Source: Monarcha castaneiventris obscurior (Eukaryota; Chordata; Aves; Passeriformes; Monarchidae). From it: a stretch of DNA of 64,000 bases. Both the position numbers and the translations under genes were made by a program. Below, piece after piece: positions 1 to 35,100 of the stretch. The DNA lies in assembly GCA_026261815.1 (NCBI GenBank), contig JAMPIT010000890.1, positions 11,376,001 through 11,440,000 on the forward strand, read 5' to 3'. Numbering within the stretch: the first letter of the stretch is position 1; the number at the start of each line of letters is the position of its first letter. The notes below the pieces were generated by a model. That model did not search any database, was not told the origin of the DNA, and saw nothing but the letters and a program-made list of their open reading frames with translations.

Positions 1-3000
1 GGCAATCAAACATTTCAGTGTTCTTCCCTTAAATTCACTGATAAAACACTAAAACCATTTAAACACTGTAGTGCTGCTTGAAAGATCTTAGGGGATATTA
101 TTTCTTGAGAAGCAGATTTACAGCTGTCAAAGAACAACTGCAATTTTTTAAAAATAAATCTTTTCCAGCAAGTCATGTGACAGGTTCCCAGTAAGAAGGA
201 AACTGCATTTCAAGATGTTTACTGTACTTCCGTGTTTTCTTTGCCTTTTATTCTTTCTGCTTAACACTGACTGAAGCAACACACACACACCAAAAAACCT
301 CAACCTAAAAACAATGCTGTAATTAAGTATTCTGAGAACATGCTGTTTCCTTGTTTAAGGCTTATAATTAAGTTAAATCATGTCTCATTTTCATGTCCCA
401 GTTTTAGGGTTTGTTTTTTGTTTGAGGGTATTTTTAAATAAATGACATTTTTGCTGTTTCAAGATATGAGAGTTTTAAAGGCTGTGGTTTAATCTTTTCC
501 AATCTTAAGACACAAAGCAAGATAAAGTGGGTACTTTCTTTTACTGTGTACCATATTAATCCTCTTTCTGAAATACCACAAATTTAGGAGGTTATTACAA
601 TTCTTACTTTACGATACTGCAAGCAGATATACTTTATCAACTAAAAGCTGAAGACAAAACCATGCCTTTAGCTCTATTAGAATAAATTCACTGAAGCTGC
701 CCAAATTCTGCCATGTTAATCCGGAAGTCCTTTGTTTCCAAATGCAGTGCAGTCTCTATCAGCACAACAGGCTGCTGCTGTTCTCCCTCTCAAATTCATG
801 TTCAGTGAGTTCATGTAAAGGTTTTAAACAAAGAGGTTCTCACAGATTTGGATGCAGTACTTCAAGATATTACTGCCCCCACCTGTCCACCCTGTACCAT
901 TCTTCTGCTGAAGGTAAACACCTCTGAAGTCAAACAGGACTTGTGCTCACAGCAGTCTGTATCAGGGCATGCTCTCTCTTTGTGTGCTGTTGTGGATACC
1001 ACCACCACCACAGACCATTTGTCAAAGATGCAAAGCAACTAAAGCATCACCTACCTTGGGGAATTTTCCATAGATGCAGCAATATCAATGTATATATGTT
1101 TGTATGAGCGTAAATACCTGCAGGCAGCACAGAATATCCATTCAAAAGCCCCACAGCTCCTCAACATAACACCAGACCTCTGTTTTCTGACTGCATCTGC
1201 AGAACAGAACCACTGTGCTAAACAGTTACTCTCTGCCCTGGAGAAAAGACAATATGATGCAGGGAGCTCTCCAGCTATGGATTTCTAAAGGACACTATTC
1301 TGTACTTATCTTGAACTCCATCCAAAAGGATGTTAAAAATAAAATGAGGAAATAAATTAAGATTACTTTTAGATGAGGATACTGTTAATACATTACTAGA
1401 AGAGAATGTTGTACTAGGTTATCATGAGCAAAATACAAAGTGACAATCTAAATGGTGGGCCCGAAGTTTCTTTCATAATTATGGCAAAGTCTGTAGGCCA
1501 TTGCAAGGGGATTTCCTTAGCAAACAAATTTACCCAACACTAACAATCATGAGTAATTAAAAGTAAGTATGTAGAAGGGAAGCTACTGCTCCAGGCAAAT
1601 GCTATAATGGAAGGGGAAAATCAAAAAAATACATAATAATAACTTTAAAATTTCATAAGCAGAAAGACAGGTGATGCCTTGAGTATAACCTTCATCAGGT
1701 ATGCTGGGGCAAAAGCCTGTATTTGTATCTCTACATAACATCTTGCTTTGAGATGCACTTAAACCAAAGGATTTAGGTGTCAGGTTACCACGTTCCATAG
1801 CACAGACAGAAAAAAAGCCTAGGGATCTTTAAAGACAGCATGGCCGAATTTCTAAAGTCAGGTTATTTTGAAGGTGGAATTCCCACAGCTTTTATTCTCT
1901 TCATTTTATAAACAATTTTGAAACAATCCTAATCTATTTATAAAATTATGTAACAATGATCATTGCTATTTATCTTTTGTTTTGTAAGCAGCAAAGTCAG
2001 TGTCTTGTACAGTGCTGTCCAAGCTCCCTTTTAACTCTCATTAGAACTTAAAGACATTCTGATTCTCTGGCACTTAGAGGAAATCAGTAGTACAAATGGA
2101 GACATGATGAAAATGTTGCTTAGCCTTTCTTAGAGGTCTAAAACTAGACAGTCATCTGTGACCACAGTACAATGTATGACTCGTCCCTAAATGTCTGCAA
2201 TGAAATCCCTCAAAATGTGGGTATCATAGGTAGCAAACTTTCCCCCATGACGGAAGTCGGAGACGCTTCCCTGAGCCCATGTGCTTGGCACTCTACCAGC
2301 TGAGAGCAGGACATACCAGACAGATCACACTAAATATGAAGCATACATCCAGCCTACTGTTTTAATGAATGTTTTCTGTGCAGGTGAGTATTAAGAGAAT
2401 GTCAACAAAGGTTTGTAGCTGATAAATTGGATGAGTAAATGTAAATGGATTTGGAGTTGCTGAAACAGCTGGGAGCTGCATTTCTTTTTCTAACTCAAGT
2501 GACTCCAAACAAACCACTGGGGCAGATCAGGACCTCTGTTTCTCAGACCTTCAGTGTGGCTAATGCACCTGGCTTCAGCACTAGGACAAACTCCATCCTT
2601 CATTTCTATCAAAATTACTCTAATGCAAGCACCAGGGAATATTCAAAGTAACTTTACTGAAAACTGTGGGTACTCGAGAGACACTTTTTTTTTCCTCTTG
2701 AAAGATTAACGATTATTTCATCACCTATAAGAATTTCCAGAATTCTTAATCAATGAAGTCCCCACTGAATCAACTCAAGCTCCACTTAGACAACAGCATA
2801 AGTCAAGAACGTGGCTACACAGGAAAAAATACTCACTTCTCTGAATGAGTCCAGTGAAAACCCTTTTACATAACAGAGCTACATCACCATGCAGTCCAGG
2901 AAGCCACATGCCCTATCACTTGCTGCACTGGTACAAATGTCTCAGGAGTAAGAGTTACAGAAATTGACTCATGCACATTCATGAAACAGGCATACTTTAA

Positions 3001-6000
3001 TATGGGCTCTATTTTTTTTTCCAAATGACTTCATACATAAACAGCACTAAAAATACTACTTTATACATACACCCATCTGTATAAAAAAGCATTTTGTGCT
3101 TGATTCTCATGGCAACAAAAAGGAAAAGACTACTGCAGTATACAAAGAGTACTGGAAGGATCAGAGCGTATCTCAAACTGGAAAGGACTCATAAGGATCA
3201 TCAGAAGTCCAACTCCCTCCTCCTTGCAGGACTAAATAAAACTAAACCATATGACTAAGAGTAACATCCAGATGTTTTTTGAACTCTGTCAGGCTTGATG
3301 CTGTGACCATTTCCCTGGGGAGTCTGTTCCAGTGACTGACCCCCCCTCTCAGTGAAGAACCTTTTCCTAATGTCCAACCTTAACTTCTTGACACACCTTC
3401 ATTCCATTTCCTTCTGTCCTCTCATACTGTCTGACTAGATCTCTTGTTTTGGTACTAGTCACAGTTTTAATATTCCGATATTTATACTGGAAAAAGGGAA
3501 GGCAGGCAGTAGTTTTATGGCTAGAAACATTTAAAAAAAGAGCCTTAGGGATTTTTAAAGAACCTTGTCTCCTCAGCTCAGTCCTTGGGCGTCTTCAGGG
3601 AGTGGCCATGCTAAAATACTACTCACACACATTTGTTTACAGCAAAATTCTCAGCCCAATGGATCCAAATAATCTGGTGCTCTAATTAGTCCCTATGCCT
3701 TTGATTGATGGTGCAAGGGTCACTGTTCCATGGAAGAACTCTTTTTTTCTCACCACTAGGACTATGGATAAGCACAAATGCAACAGCAGCCTGTAAGAGA
3801 GGTTCTTAAAACCAAAAGAGATCACTGCTTGGAATCAATCTCCTCCAAGACTATTTAAGCAAGAGCAAAGATCTTCAGCTAGTCTAAACTAGTATAGATC
3901 TAATCAAAGGACAAAAGATGCACTATAACTTCAAGTAAACATTGTATAAAATACTCAGCATACATTTTGATGGCTACAGAACATTACACAGAAGTGCCAC
4001 AATATTCTGAAGGTACTTAAAATTCTAATTAGTGTGTTGAAGAGTGAACAGCCACCTAAGCTTTTGGCACTTTTTACATACTAGCACAATAAACAGCATT
4101 CAGCAAACAATCTTTTCCAAAGGTATGGCTTTCTGATGAAAGGGTTTTGTCATCGCAGGAAGACATCATGACTCCAGAATGTTATTAAGCACTTAGCGGG
4201 TTCAAGATGTAAAATCATCTTGAGTATTTATCTGTCAGTAAAGTTTCTGTTGATTCTCTCAGCATATTTTCAATACAGTTTATCAACAGTGATGGCATTG
4301 ACAAATACAGTTTTAAAAGCCTGGAACTGCCCTGAGGAATTTCAATCACACCAAAAAGATACTTAAAACCATTTTAAAAAGGTATTTTAGGCAATGCAGT
4401 CTAATGAAGTATTTCAATATGTCTAGGAAGTTGACAAGTAATGATTTTTCCACAATAATCACTTCGGAGTCCTCCATAGGTGTTAGAGACATGCACGTAC
4501 TCTTGGAGGACAGAAGGGTACAACTAAGCTTCTCCTGCCACCTCCTGCTTTCACAGTTAGCAATGGACAGCTTAATGCTGACATAAGAAATGTCTAGAAA
4601 GTCACTTGTTGTTTAGTGAACATCTTGGCGGTAGCTTGGAGTCTTTTCAAGACTTCTTTTGTTGTGTTCTCTCATTACCAAGGATGCTGATCCACTGTTT
4701 ATCCTTCCAGCTTCCCGGCAATGACCCATAATCTTGTAACCACCAACTATGACTACTGCTACTTCCTCCTAGCAGAACTCCTCAAGAAGAGCTTATCAGT
4801 TTGCTGCAGCTGGCTCATAAAGTACAGCTGGCTGCCCTCTCCTCTGTCCACACCCTAAATTATTCATGATGTATGTGTCAGCATATGCTTCATGGGAACT
4901 TCTTTTTAAAACCTTACTGAGGCTTACAACATTGAGCTTTCCCCTGTCACTCTGTCTCTGCACTCTAGATTTCTAAGCCTAATACATGACCTTTGTTTTA
5001 CCTGTACTCACGTAACTTAAAAACCTAAGGAAGTTTCTTAATCTTTTTTTTTCTGTATTTTTACAAGCTCGCCTCCCAATTAGGACTACTGCATTGATAA
5101 AGTAAAAAGTTTTGCTACCCCTTCCCCTTTTCTTCATGCTTTGCACCTCAAGAGGCATTACTTGCCCTAGCAATTGTATAAAATACTGGCTCATAAATTA
5201 GAAGCACTCAAGAGAGTCTCCAGGCACTGCCTAGCTAAGTTACATGAAAGACATTCCCCATCGGATCAGGGAAGGCAGCAAAAAGAAGCCCTATGTAGCA
5301 GGGCAAGTGTATGTGGCAAAAAGGAGTTCAGGTGTCTAAAGGGTGAGGACAAACATGGCAGGGTGGCTGTGGGAAGGAAAACAAGGTTAGGAGGGCTGAT
5401 TGGTCAACTGTAATCTATTTCTGTATCTGGTGTCCTGCCCTGGGAACCAGAGATGTAGCTTCAGTTAAACAGCAAAGAGCAACTTCTCTTTTCATCTTCC
5501 TTTTTTTCTCCCATCCCACCCCTCATAAAGCACAGCATAATGCATGTGTAAGACATTAAGATGCTACGTAAGTCATGGGGAAAAAAAAAAGGGAAAAAAA
5601 AGGCTGTTTGAAGTTAAATTTTACATCCAAAAATTTCAAGCTAACTGCTCAATGTTTTTTCACAAACCTGTCTTTTCATGTTTCCGTTCTGAAAATTTGG
5701 AACATTCTTCTACACCAGTCTTATCAGTATTGGAACGAATATTATGTGCCAAAATATGATTCAGGGTTGCCTGCATTTTCTCAAAGCTTGAGTTTTCTTG
5801 TATCATTTATAGTTAATCCATAAAGAATGCTTTTCTCCTTCTCAGTTTATAAATTAATTGTTAAGGCTATGAAAAGTCACATCCTTTGCACCAAAACAGT
5901 AGTTCTGAGTGTGAAGTGCAGCACATACGAAGTAGGAGAGGACAAAGAGAGCTAAGTAGCAGCCATCTACCTACCTCCTCTCTAAATCAATTGCTTGTGA

Positions 6001-9000
6001 TTGTGTGGAATTGCTGCTTTCTATGAATTTGGAATGGATTCTCTGGAAACATAAATCACGCTGTAAACAAAAATTTAAGAGGTATCTTAATGAAATACAA
6101 CTCAAACTGTAGAAACAGAGCAGTTAGTACAGCTAACCAATAAAACCAGGGGATCACAAGGAAGTTCTACTTCTTATGCTGGTTAGACTCATCATCTGCA
6201 CTTGTGCTCTGGCAGCTTGTTACTGAGCTTGGACCAGACAGATATGCTTGAGGGGTGCAGTAGTTTAACTCTTCACAGACACAGAGACTGAACACCACCC
6301 AGTCCCAAATACTAAATTAAATTCTTCAGCCAGCACTTCTTGATTATATAAAAATATCACTGCTGTGCCACTAAGTTTGTTACCTGAGAACTCCTATAAT
6401 CACTAACAGTAGTCCTCTCCTCAATGGTCTTCTGAGTACAGACACAAAATCTAGTACCTTACGAAGAGATCTGGACCTCTTACTCCAACAAGAGCATTCC
6501 AAACCTTGCAGTAGGAAAAAGAATACAGTAACGGTTATTATTTAATAGATCCTTCAATTACTGAGGTATCTGTGAATTAATTTTCAGCATTCACTATCAC
6601 AGCAGGATTAATACCATGGCAAGTAATCTGCAAACCTTGTTTTAGCAAGAGTATCCTGCCCCAAAGAATTAACAGCTTCACACTGACCAGTGATCTTTGC
6701 CAGAGCTATGACAGATCTTCACCATTTACCTTCATAAATTTGCCAGAAGGGATTATAGACTCACGTTAAGTTCTCTATGGAAGGTTGCAGATTGCAGTTC
6801 CTCCTTTAGATCTCAAGAGGATTAGAGTTGCACGTTCAGTAGAAAGCTGTGTTCCAGAACATTCTCTCGAAAACCCCAATACCCCATAAAACAAAACAAA
6901 TGGAACCAAACAAAAACCCCCAGGACTTATGACTGAACAGTTTCGTTTTTGACTTGCATCAAAGACTGTAAGATAAGAAAAGCTGAGGCTTACCTGGCCA
7001 GAGGGGAAAAAAACAAAACAGGCTTGACTTATAAACAAGCACAGGCTGCTTCTCAACATAGATGAAACTACCATACTCAGTGTCTAAAAATGCTTTCTAA
7101 GACAAGAACATCACCTGTTAGGCAGCTCTTCAAAACACAGGTAACAGCTTAATTTTTGCATTGCCTCTGATGAAACATGAGATCACATCTGAGACTAAAC
7201 TAGAGTCGAAACTCCCATCCCAGATAAAGGTAAAGGCATTTTGAAATTCTGTCTCCACAACCCTAGTCTGCCAAAGCAGCTGGAGCAAAGCCAGCTGCCC
7301 AGCTCTACAGCTAGCATTCTTCCCATGAGGATAACGTTGTATCACCGTCTTCTAAGCAACTGCTCATCCTCTGCACATGTTAAGTCTTTGATGGGACAAT
7401 GCACAGTTAATATGAAAATTAACAAAGTTAAGGCAAAAGCCAGAATTACCTTATCTGCCAAACCTAGGATTCCTAAGTACAGAGCTTAAGTATTTCTGCT
7501 TGAAGCTGCTGAAAGGGAACCAATCTCAACAGCAGCCATTTAAAGAGAGGAGCCTTCTCTTCCAGAGTACAAGAACAACCCCAGAGATCAAAGATCAGTA
7601 TTAAAAGCTGTTGAAAACCAAAATATTCTGATCAACTGTGTTTCCTGATAAAGCTTTCTCCCATCACAAATTAAAATCCTTCACCGTTCGAAGAAGATAC
7701 TGAAGTCTCACCAATACTTCTAATGCATAGGAAAAAAAATCCCCAAACAAACAAAAGCTATTTTGGGCAAACAAGGATGTTACCAGAGAAATTTTCAAGT
7801 ATTACTTTACATAGAGCTGTCCTATCAAATTCACTGTTTCACTTCTGGCACATATCACTGTGAAGATTATGCTTGTCACCTCTTCTAACCTACCCAAGGC
7901 AGACAGCTGCTCTAGGAATAGTTACAGCCCTTACTCCCGCTTATCTAGAAGCCACTGAACTCTTTCCCCCATAACGTACTGACATTAAACCAGCCACTGC
8001 AGCACGGAAAAAGGCACTGTCAACTTTGGACTATCCCTGCAGAAGACTGTTTGCTTCTAAATGCACTGGAGTCCAAAGTTACTGCAGAATTTACTGCTGC
8101 CTTTACCAAGAATGCCAAGTCAGTTTATGGGCATCAGCTAAACCACGACAAACACCAATTCAGGAACTGTTCTACACTACACACACCTGCTAGAGCTTGT
8201 CTGTCTGCACTCTGATTTTCCAGGTAAGGATTATTCTGACTGCTATTCTCTGACAGGCTGATAAACACTTAAAATTTTAATTTATCAACTATCTTATTCC
8301 AGATCATTTTGAAACCAGCTGCTTCTGTACTAAACTGCATGAATTGACAGCAGCCCATTTTCACTTCACAGTAATACAGGCACCTTATCTTTACCTTCTG
8401 TACCTTCCCTTTACATCATATATTTACCCAGTTTTGTTTCCTGTGTTCCCATGCTTTCTCTGCACTGGTCATGCACTGTTGCCAAAATACAAGCCCTTGG
8501 CCTGATACTGGAAGTATTTTAGCCATAATTCCATCTACCTTTTAAAACATGCAAAAATTGCCTACCAGGATCTGAACCCAACAGATCTTCAGTTTATGCC
8601 TATTTTTATATTGAAGGCACTGGGATAAAATACCATCCATTCAACAACACCATGTCCCAAAGACCAGAAAGCAGGTAAACCCAATGAATACCATTTTTTT
8701 GTTTTCACATTTGAAGGAATTAGTATAGTCTGTGTTCTAGAAAAGTAACTTTTATACCTTAAGATCCTTTATTGATCATGGATTATCTCATTCCATTGTT
8801 CTTGTGCTAATTTGTTTAACTAAAGAGGGATTTGTCTCAACCTCATTTTCATGTATGAAACTGCAAATGAATCTAGGAAAAACAACTAATTTTAAATTTT
8901 TTTTGGACAGCTATAAACACAGCAAGAAATCCTCAGCTGAATTCCAACTATGCTTTAAGTTTTACTAGGGACATGCAGACTGAAAACTTCTGAATCACCA

Positions 9001-11100
9001 GCCACATTTGATGGACCCAAGGTATCTGCTTCAGAAGATGCTTGTTAAAACACTAATTTTTATAGCAATGAAAGGTTTGAAATAAAATGGCTCGAGAGAA
9101 AAATTGAGGGGAGGCTGCAAAAAATAATACAATAGAGTTATTTAGAACATTTCTGGCTGCGAGTGTTTAAACCCTCACGTTATCTGCTAATTAATGCAAA
9201 CTCCTTTCTGCATAAGCAACTATCCAATCTAACAGGACCGGTATTGTACATCTGCACTCCTAACTCGTCTTTTAATCATTTGCCAGCCTGTAGTTCCATG
9301 CCTCCACAGCAACCAAAGCTTGCTGTTGTGGTCTGCTTAAAGCCAGGCTTTTCAGAAAAGGTTAGCATCTGTAATCTTAATATAAAAACTATGGCACAGT
9401 GCAACCAAGTAGAATGTTTTTACTCAGGCATGCAAAAATGTGTGTATACTCATTTTATAACAAATACAGATGCTGTGTGCATCAGAAGACAGAAAAAACA
9501 AAAAAAAATCCCTAGCCAATACTAGAGATTAAGATTTTCCTGCATCCTGCAATGACTTTTTTGTGCTTAAAACCACTCAAGGATTTTCAACTGAAACTTG
9601 AACAAACTGACTGCCATGTTGTTAAATTCAAACCCCAATTAATCACAGCAAGCAATCTTTAGAAAATTATTGCAGAAACAACAGTTGTTTGTTTCCCTGT
9701 TATATGCCTACTAAATCTAAGTGTCTTGGCTTGATGTTTTGTTCTCTATACTCACTTTCAAATGAAAGTCATTAAAATAGAGATAGATTTTGTTTAATTC
9801 AAGTTTTGTAGGATGGAGCTGACTCCTCTGAAGTTATTACAGCATTTATTAAGGCAAACAAACATCTTTTACCACAACAGGACAGGAAAACTCACATTTC
9901 CAAAACCTTCACTTTTTACATTAAGTTCATATGGAAAGTTTTCCACCCTTTTTATGTTCCAAAGTAAGCAGGATGCACTATGTAGTTTTTAGACTACCTG
10001 TGGCTTTGGTACATAGATTACTCATTGAGGTAATCACTAGTTAAGCTTTTTGTTTTGCTACGTCTTACAATTCTTCACCATTTCCTTAATAGCTCCTGTC
10101 TACTAGCTCCTCCCCTTGCCCCCCTGCCTGAACAAGAAGCCTAAATGTAACTTGTACAGGAGGCCTGCACCAAGTGCTTCAAGGACAAAACACTGCTGCT
10201 GCCATTTCCCACTTCAGCATGCATCTAGAACATCTGCAATCCATCCCCATTCTTTCATCAAAATATACACCTGCTAATTACAAAAAATTATTACAGTAGG
10301 AAAATAATAGATGCAAAAAAGAAACATGTACTGGTCCAAACAGGATTTCCATCTTCCATGTAATATTTTACTATTTTCTTCTTCCCTGACCCTTCATAAT
10401 CCACAGTTCCTTGTGTTCTCCAACACCTGCTGCCTTACACCTCACAAAGCATCTTTCTAGTTGATAATGTGATTTCAGTGGCTGTGACTCCCAGGACAAA
10501 GTAATAAGCATCAAATTAACACAAGTACAAAAAACAATTGAGCACAGCACATTTGTAAGCCTAAAAATATGTTTACCTCAGTTGCAATGCTACTGGCAGC
10601 TGTATTCCAATTTTCCAGCAAAATGGTCTAAGCTGGTTAGCAAAGCAGAAATGAACTGCCACTTCATCAATAAATTTCAGAAAGTTGTCACTGAAGCATA
10701 TATTGCTAAAGAGAGCCCAGGTTTCTAAATTCCAAGCCAACTTAACTTGAAAATTTCAAGTTCATTCTCATCGTTTAGAACCAGAACAAACCATGTCCGA
10801 ACTACATGTTCAAATTTTTATAAAAATTAAGGTTTAACATTTATTTTACATCTAGCTTTCCACATCCATGTGGGGACAAGGAATCAGAATGTACATAACT
10901 ATAAGCAGTGCAAAAGTGGTGCCAGTGAGAAGTCACAGATGCACAATAAAGTGATAGTACAAGACTAGAGAAAATGAAGCTATGAATGTTAAGAATGGAG
11001 ACCAAAAAGATTAAACAAGGAAAAATATGAAGGAAGAGGGGAGGAAAGAGTCAGATGTTTAATAATGCCCTCGTTGCTGAAAGATAAACTAATGGCACAA
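1..11100. other. AT-rich non-coding flank downstream of UBE2D3
   Basis: Apart from a CR1 fragment at about 3160-3436 I see no coding exon, CpG island or RNA gene here. The open frames are short, start at random methionines, are not flanked by coherent splice sites and resemble no family I recognise. The longest is 120 codons at 9163-9525. In human the next gene on this side is MANBA, on the same strand as UBE2D3. I looked for its CpG-rich first exon and did not find it, so it probably lies further left. Distal UBE2D3 3'UTR could extend into the right end of this stretch. Confidence 0.6.
3160..3436 (-). mobile_element. CR1 LINE 3'-end fragment
   Basis: Read on the plus strand this has the layout of an inverted CR1 3' end: a 'tggaaaggactcataagga' start, then 'agtccaactcc', 'ttccctggggagtctgttcc', 'agtgaagaacc' and 'cttctgtcctctcat'. 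The same ordered landmarks occur in the copies at 34.77 kb and 59.2 kb. The element therefore lies on the minus strand. It is strongly diverged, lacks the terminal octamer repeats and has lost all upstream coding sequence. Confidence 0.8.
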
Positions 11101-11119
11101 GACAATGTTTCTTGTAGAA

Positions 11120-12577
11120 CAAAAATCCAATAGCAATGAGTCTTTATTCACGTTTAGTCACCTGACATGAAGAAAGTGTCTGTTGCATTAAAATAGTCAT
11201 CAATGTAAATGGCAGCATGGCTGAACAAGTCCTTTTCAATGGTAACGAACATCCCACATAGTAAAGTCACTTCAACACAGCCTCATGACAATTCCCACAT
11301 CAAAACAGTACTTTATTTTATAATTTTTTTTGCCTCATCATTACCCCCACATTAAGATCTTTCAGTTGTCAAGTGTACAAGGTGAAGAAAAAGGTTCTCA
11401 GTCAGCAAACACAGGTGCATCAGGAAGTATCTCCACAATACACCACTTCAGATCTGCTGGGTCCCAAGTCCATCCTTGAACGCTGGGCTCCCAGCACCAA
11501 GTGCAGCCCCCTACTACGGCTACACGACTATGTTAGCTTATTAATTCTGCATCCACCAGGCCGAGCAATGTGCCAACCTGCAACAGACTGAGCATTAGAA
11601 CTGAAAATGGCAGAAAAGTCACTCTATTGAACTTTACATCATTATTTGATGTTAAACAATGAGGCAAATGCCAACAGTATATACAAAAACCAGCTTTGCT
11701 TTTACAAAAGATTTTGTTTCCCATATTGATTAATCCAGGCAGCTAGCTCATTGGTTTATGCAACTTTATTGAAGAAAATAAATCAATTACTAGTAGAGCT
11801 ATTAGTTGATCACTCATCCATTGACAACTTGCATCATTTATTCAGTGCTATATTAAACAGTGTTTTGGAAGACAGATTAACTAATAGCTCCAAGCCTCCT
11901 AACAAAATTTAAATGAATTACAAAAATGTTCTTAAACCCTATTTTGGAATACAAGGGATGTTTGACTTCCAATTTCCATTCTCTGTAAAACAAGAACTGG
12001 TCATTCCTTTATTGACATGCATAAGATACATCACATTTTCTGTTCTGCTGATGCTATAGATTCAGTACCAATTCTCCAGACACACAGTTATGAGCAAAAG
12101 TATATAATAAAACCTCAGTTCTCTAACACTGGAAGGTTTGGAACAAGATGGATGTTGCTACAGCAATGTTACTTCTTTGATGGGAGTAAACTGAACATCC
12201 ATCTCCCCTCCCCCCTTCAGGTGGTATCTTCAGTATCTGTTAGAGCAGTGAGGAATGTTTGTTTGTTTTTAATCTCATAACCAAGTTAGAATGAAGACAT
12301 TGGCCACATAATACACATGCTCCATTAAAAAAAATTCTGAATCTTGGGCAATTGTTCTTGTGTAACTACTTTACAGATTCTAAAAGCAGTTATTGTCCAA
12401 AGCTGGAAGAACTAAAGTCTTCTCAGATGAGCATGTGCATGAATGGAAGGAGGTAAACAAAAAAATAAAAAAGATGAGGTCTGATAGGGGAGCAGCCGGA
12501 TAAGAAAATCAAAAAAGGAACAGTAATTTAAAGTTTATTCCAGCTATAATGCAGGTTATTCTGACTTTAAGGTAGCA
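11120..12577 (-). other. UBE2D3: UBE2D3 3' untranslated region (probable extent)
   Basis: The sequence downstream of the UBE2D3 stop codon on the minus strand contains several reverse-strand AATAAA signals, seen as TTTATT on the plus strand: 12534-12539 (only about 40 nt after the stop), 12008-12013, 11765-11770, 11312-11317 and 11143-11148. This suggests alternative polyadenylation with 3'UTRs from under 0.1 kb to about 1.45 kb. The distal limit given assumes the 11143 signal is used. That is inference, because no transcript data are available. Confidence 0.5.
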
Positions 12578-33665
<21,088 letters not shown>

Positions 33666-33730
33666 TGTGTGTGTGCGAGTGCCGGGCCCGTCTACGCGCC
33701 GCGGTGACTCCGCGCTCCGCTCGGGGGGCC

Positions 33731-33804
33731 GGGAGGGAGGAGGAGGAGAAGGAGGAGGAGGAGGAGGAGGAGAACGGGGAGGAAGGCGGAGAGGGGGGAG
33801 GGGG
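33731..33804. repeat. GGA-rich polypurine tract
   Basis: 74 bp of G and A (GGA repeats) with only two C interruptions (33775, 33787), 65-140 bp upstream of the UBE2D3 start codon. It would be a pyrimidine-rich stretch of 5'UTR or core promoter on the transcribed orientation. Confidence 0.85.
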
Positions 33805-34072
33805 CAGCCGCTCTTCTCCTTCCTCCGGAAACAGCCGGGGGGGCGCCCGACCGGCCGGCCGCCCGGAGTCCTGCCTGCCTGCGGGCAGCGGGACCGTGAG
33901 GCTGCCGGGGGAGCGCTCCGCCCGCCGCCGCCCGTCACGGCCGGGTGAGGGTGCGAGGTGCGGGGAGAGCCGAGAGGCGCCGCCCGCCCGGGGGAGAGCG
34001 AGAGAGGAAGGGCGAGAGAGCCCCGCGCTGCCGCCGCCGCTGGCCAGGCCCGGACGCCGCGGGAGGGTGGGA

Positions 34073-34160
34073 GGCGGGGCTGGGCCCGGCACGCCGCCGC
34101 CAACGGCTCCGGGGGCGGGGCCGCGGCCCGGGGGCGGGGCCGGGGGAACGGGCGGGGCAG
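34073..34160. promoter_or_regulatory. UBE2D3: Cluster of four GC boxes (SP1/KLF-type)
   Basis: GGCGGGGC-type motifs at about 34073-34080, 34113-34121, 34132-34141 and 34151-34158, spaced 10-40 bp apart. They are located 400-500 bp upstream of the UBE2D3 start codon in the CpG island. Confidence 0.7.
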
Positions 34161-34765
34161 GGGAAGGAAGGTTCTGGGGCCGTCCGCCGGCGCCGCCGCT
34201 CTGGGCCCGCTGCGCGGCTCTTCCTGCCGGCGGCTCCCGAGGGTCGCGGCGGGCCCCGGGACTCACTGGGCGGCGGGCGCGCACCGCTGACGGCGGGTCC
34301 CGCCCCGCCCGCCTCCCCGCGAAATGGCGGCAGCGGCTGGATCTAGGTCCGCCCGCTGACGCGGCGGCGCGGTGTTCCTCCGCGCTCAGCCGCCTTCAGC
34401 GCCGCGGAGGGGTCACCGCCCGCTCGGGCAGCCGGGGGCAGGAGCGGCGTCCCGGGGTGCGGGAAGAACCCGCGCTCGCACGGCCTCGGCCGTCGCGGGA
34501 GCGCCTGGGCACGGAGGAGGGTGGGAGCCCCAAAGCGATGGGGTTTGCACCGCTCGCCGCCGTGCGAGTGACGAAGCTGAAGCTTTGCTCTTGCCCAGGA
34601 GGAGCGCAGGCCTGGTGTGAGAGTAACGGGCCTGGACACTTCCTTTTAGTACACACAGCGCACATAAGGATACCACACCAAGTGTATCAGTATAGGGGGA
34701 AAAAACATCACCAAAGGGAAAATACGGTGGCGTGGACTGTCAGTACAAGGGTCAGATGCATCAAA

Positions 34766-35100
34766 GAGAATCATATAATCATCAAGGTTGGAAGAGACCT
34801 TTAAAATCGTGAAGTCCAGCCATCACGTTACCACTGTAACTCCTGAACAGCATCACCCAGTCCAGACACCTCTTAAGCATCTCCAGGAATGGTGACTACC
34901 ACCCTTCTGGGCAAACTATTCCAATGCCTGACCACCTCACCTGAACAGTGAAAACAATTATTCTAGTATCTAATTTGAAGCTACCTTGTCTCACCTTAAT
35001 GCCATTTCCTCTAGTCTGCTCACATCAGGCAGTCTAGGTGAGACTGACCCCCACCTCACCACAACCTCCTTTTAGGTAGTTGTAGAGAGTGGTGAGGAAT
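34766..35100 (-). mobile_element. CR1 LINE 3'-end fragment
   Basis: On the plus strand it starts 'aatcatataatcatcaaggt' (the inverted 3' terminal repeats) and continues 'tggaagagacc', 'aagtccagccatcac', 'cacctcttaagcatctccag', 'gggcaaactattccaatgcc' and 'ccatttcctctagtctgctc'. This is the full CR1 3' landmark order, so the element points to the minus strand. It is 5'-truncated and has only untranslated and extreme 3' sequence. Confidence 0.88.

Noticed and set aside
9163..9525. 120-codon plus-strand open frame in the left flank
   Set aside because: No domain, signal peptide or codon bias is visible. Such a length is expected by chance somewhere in 64 kb.
1..11100. MANBA exons in the left flank
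   Set aside because: Expected from human synteny, but no glycosidase-like peptide, splice-flanked exon or CpG-rich first exon was found.
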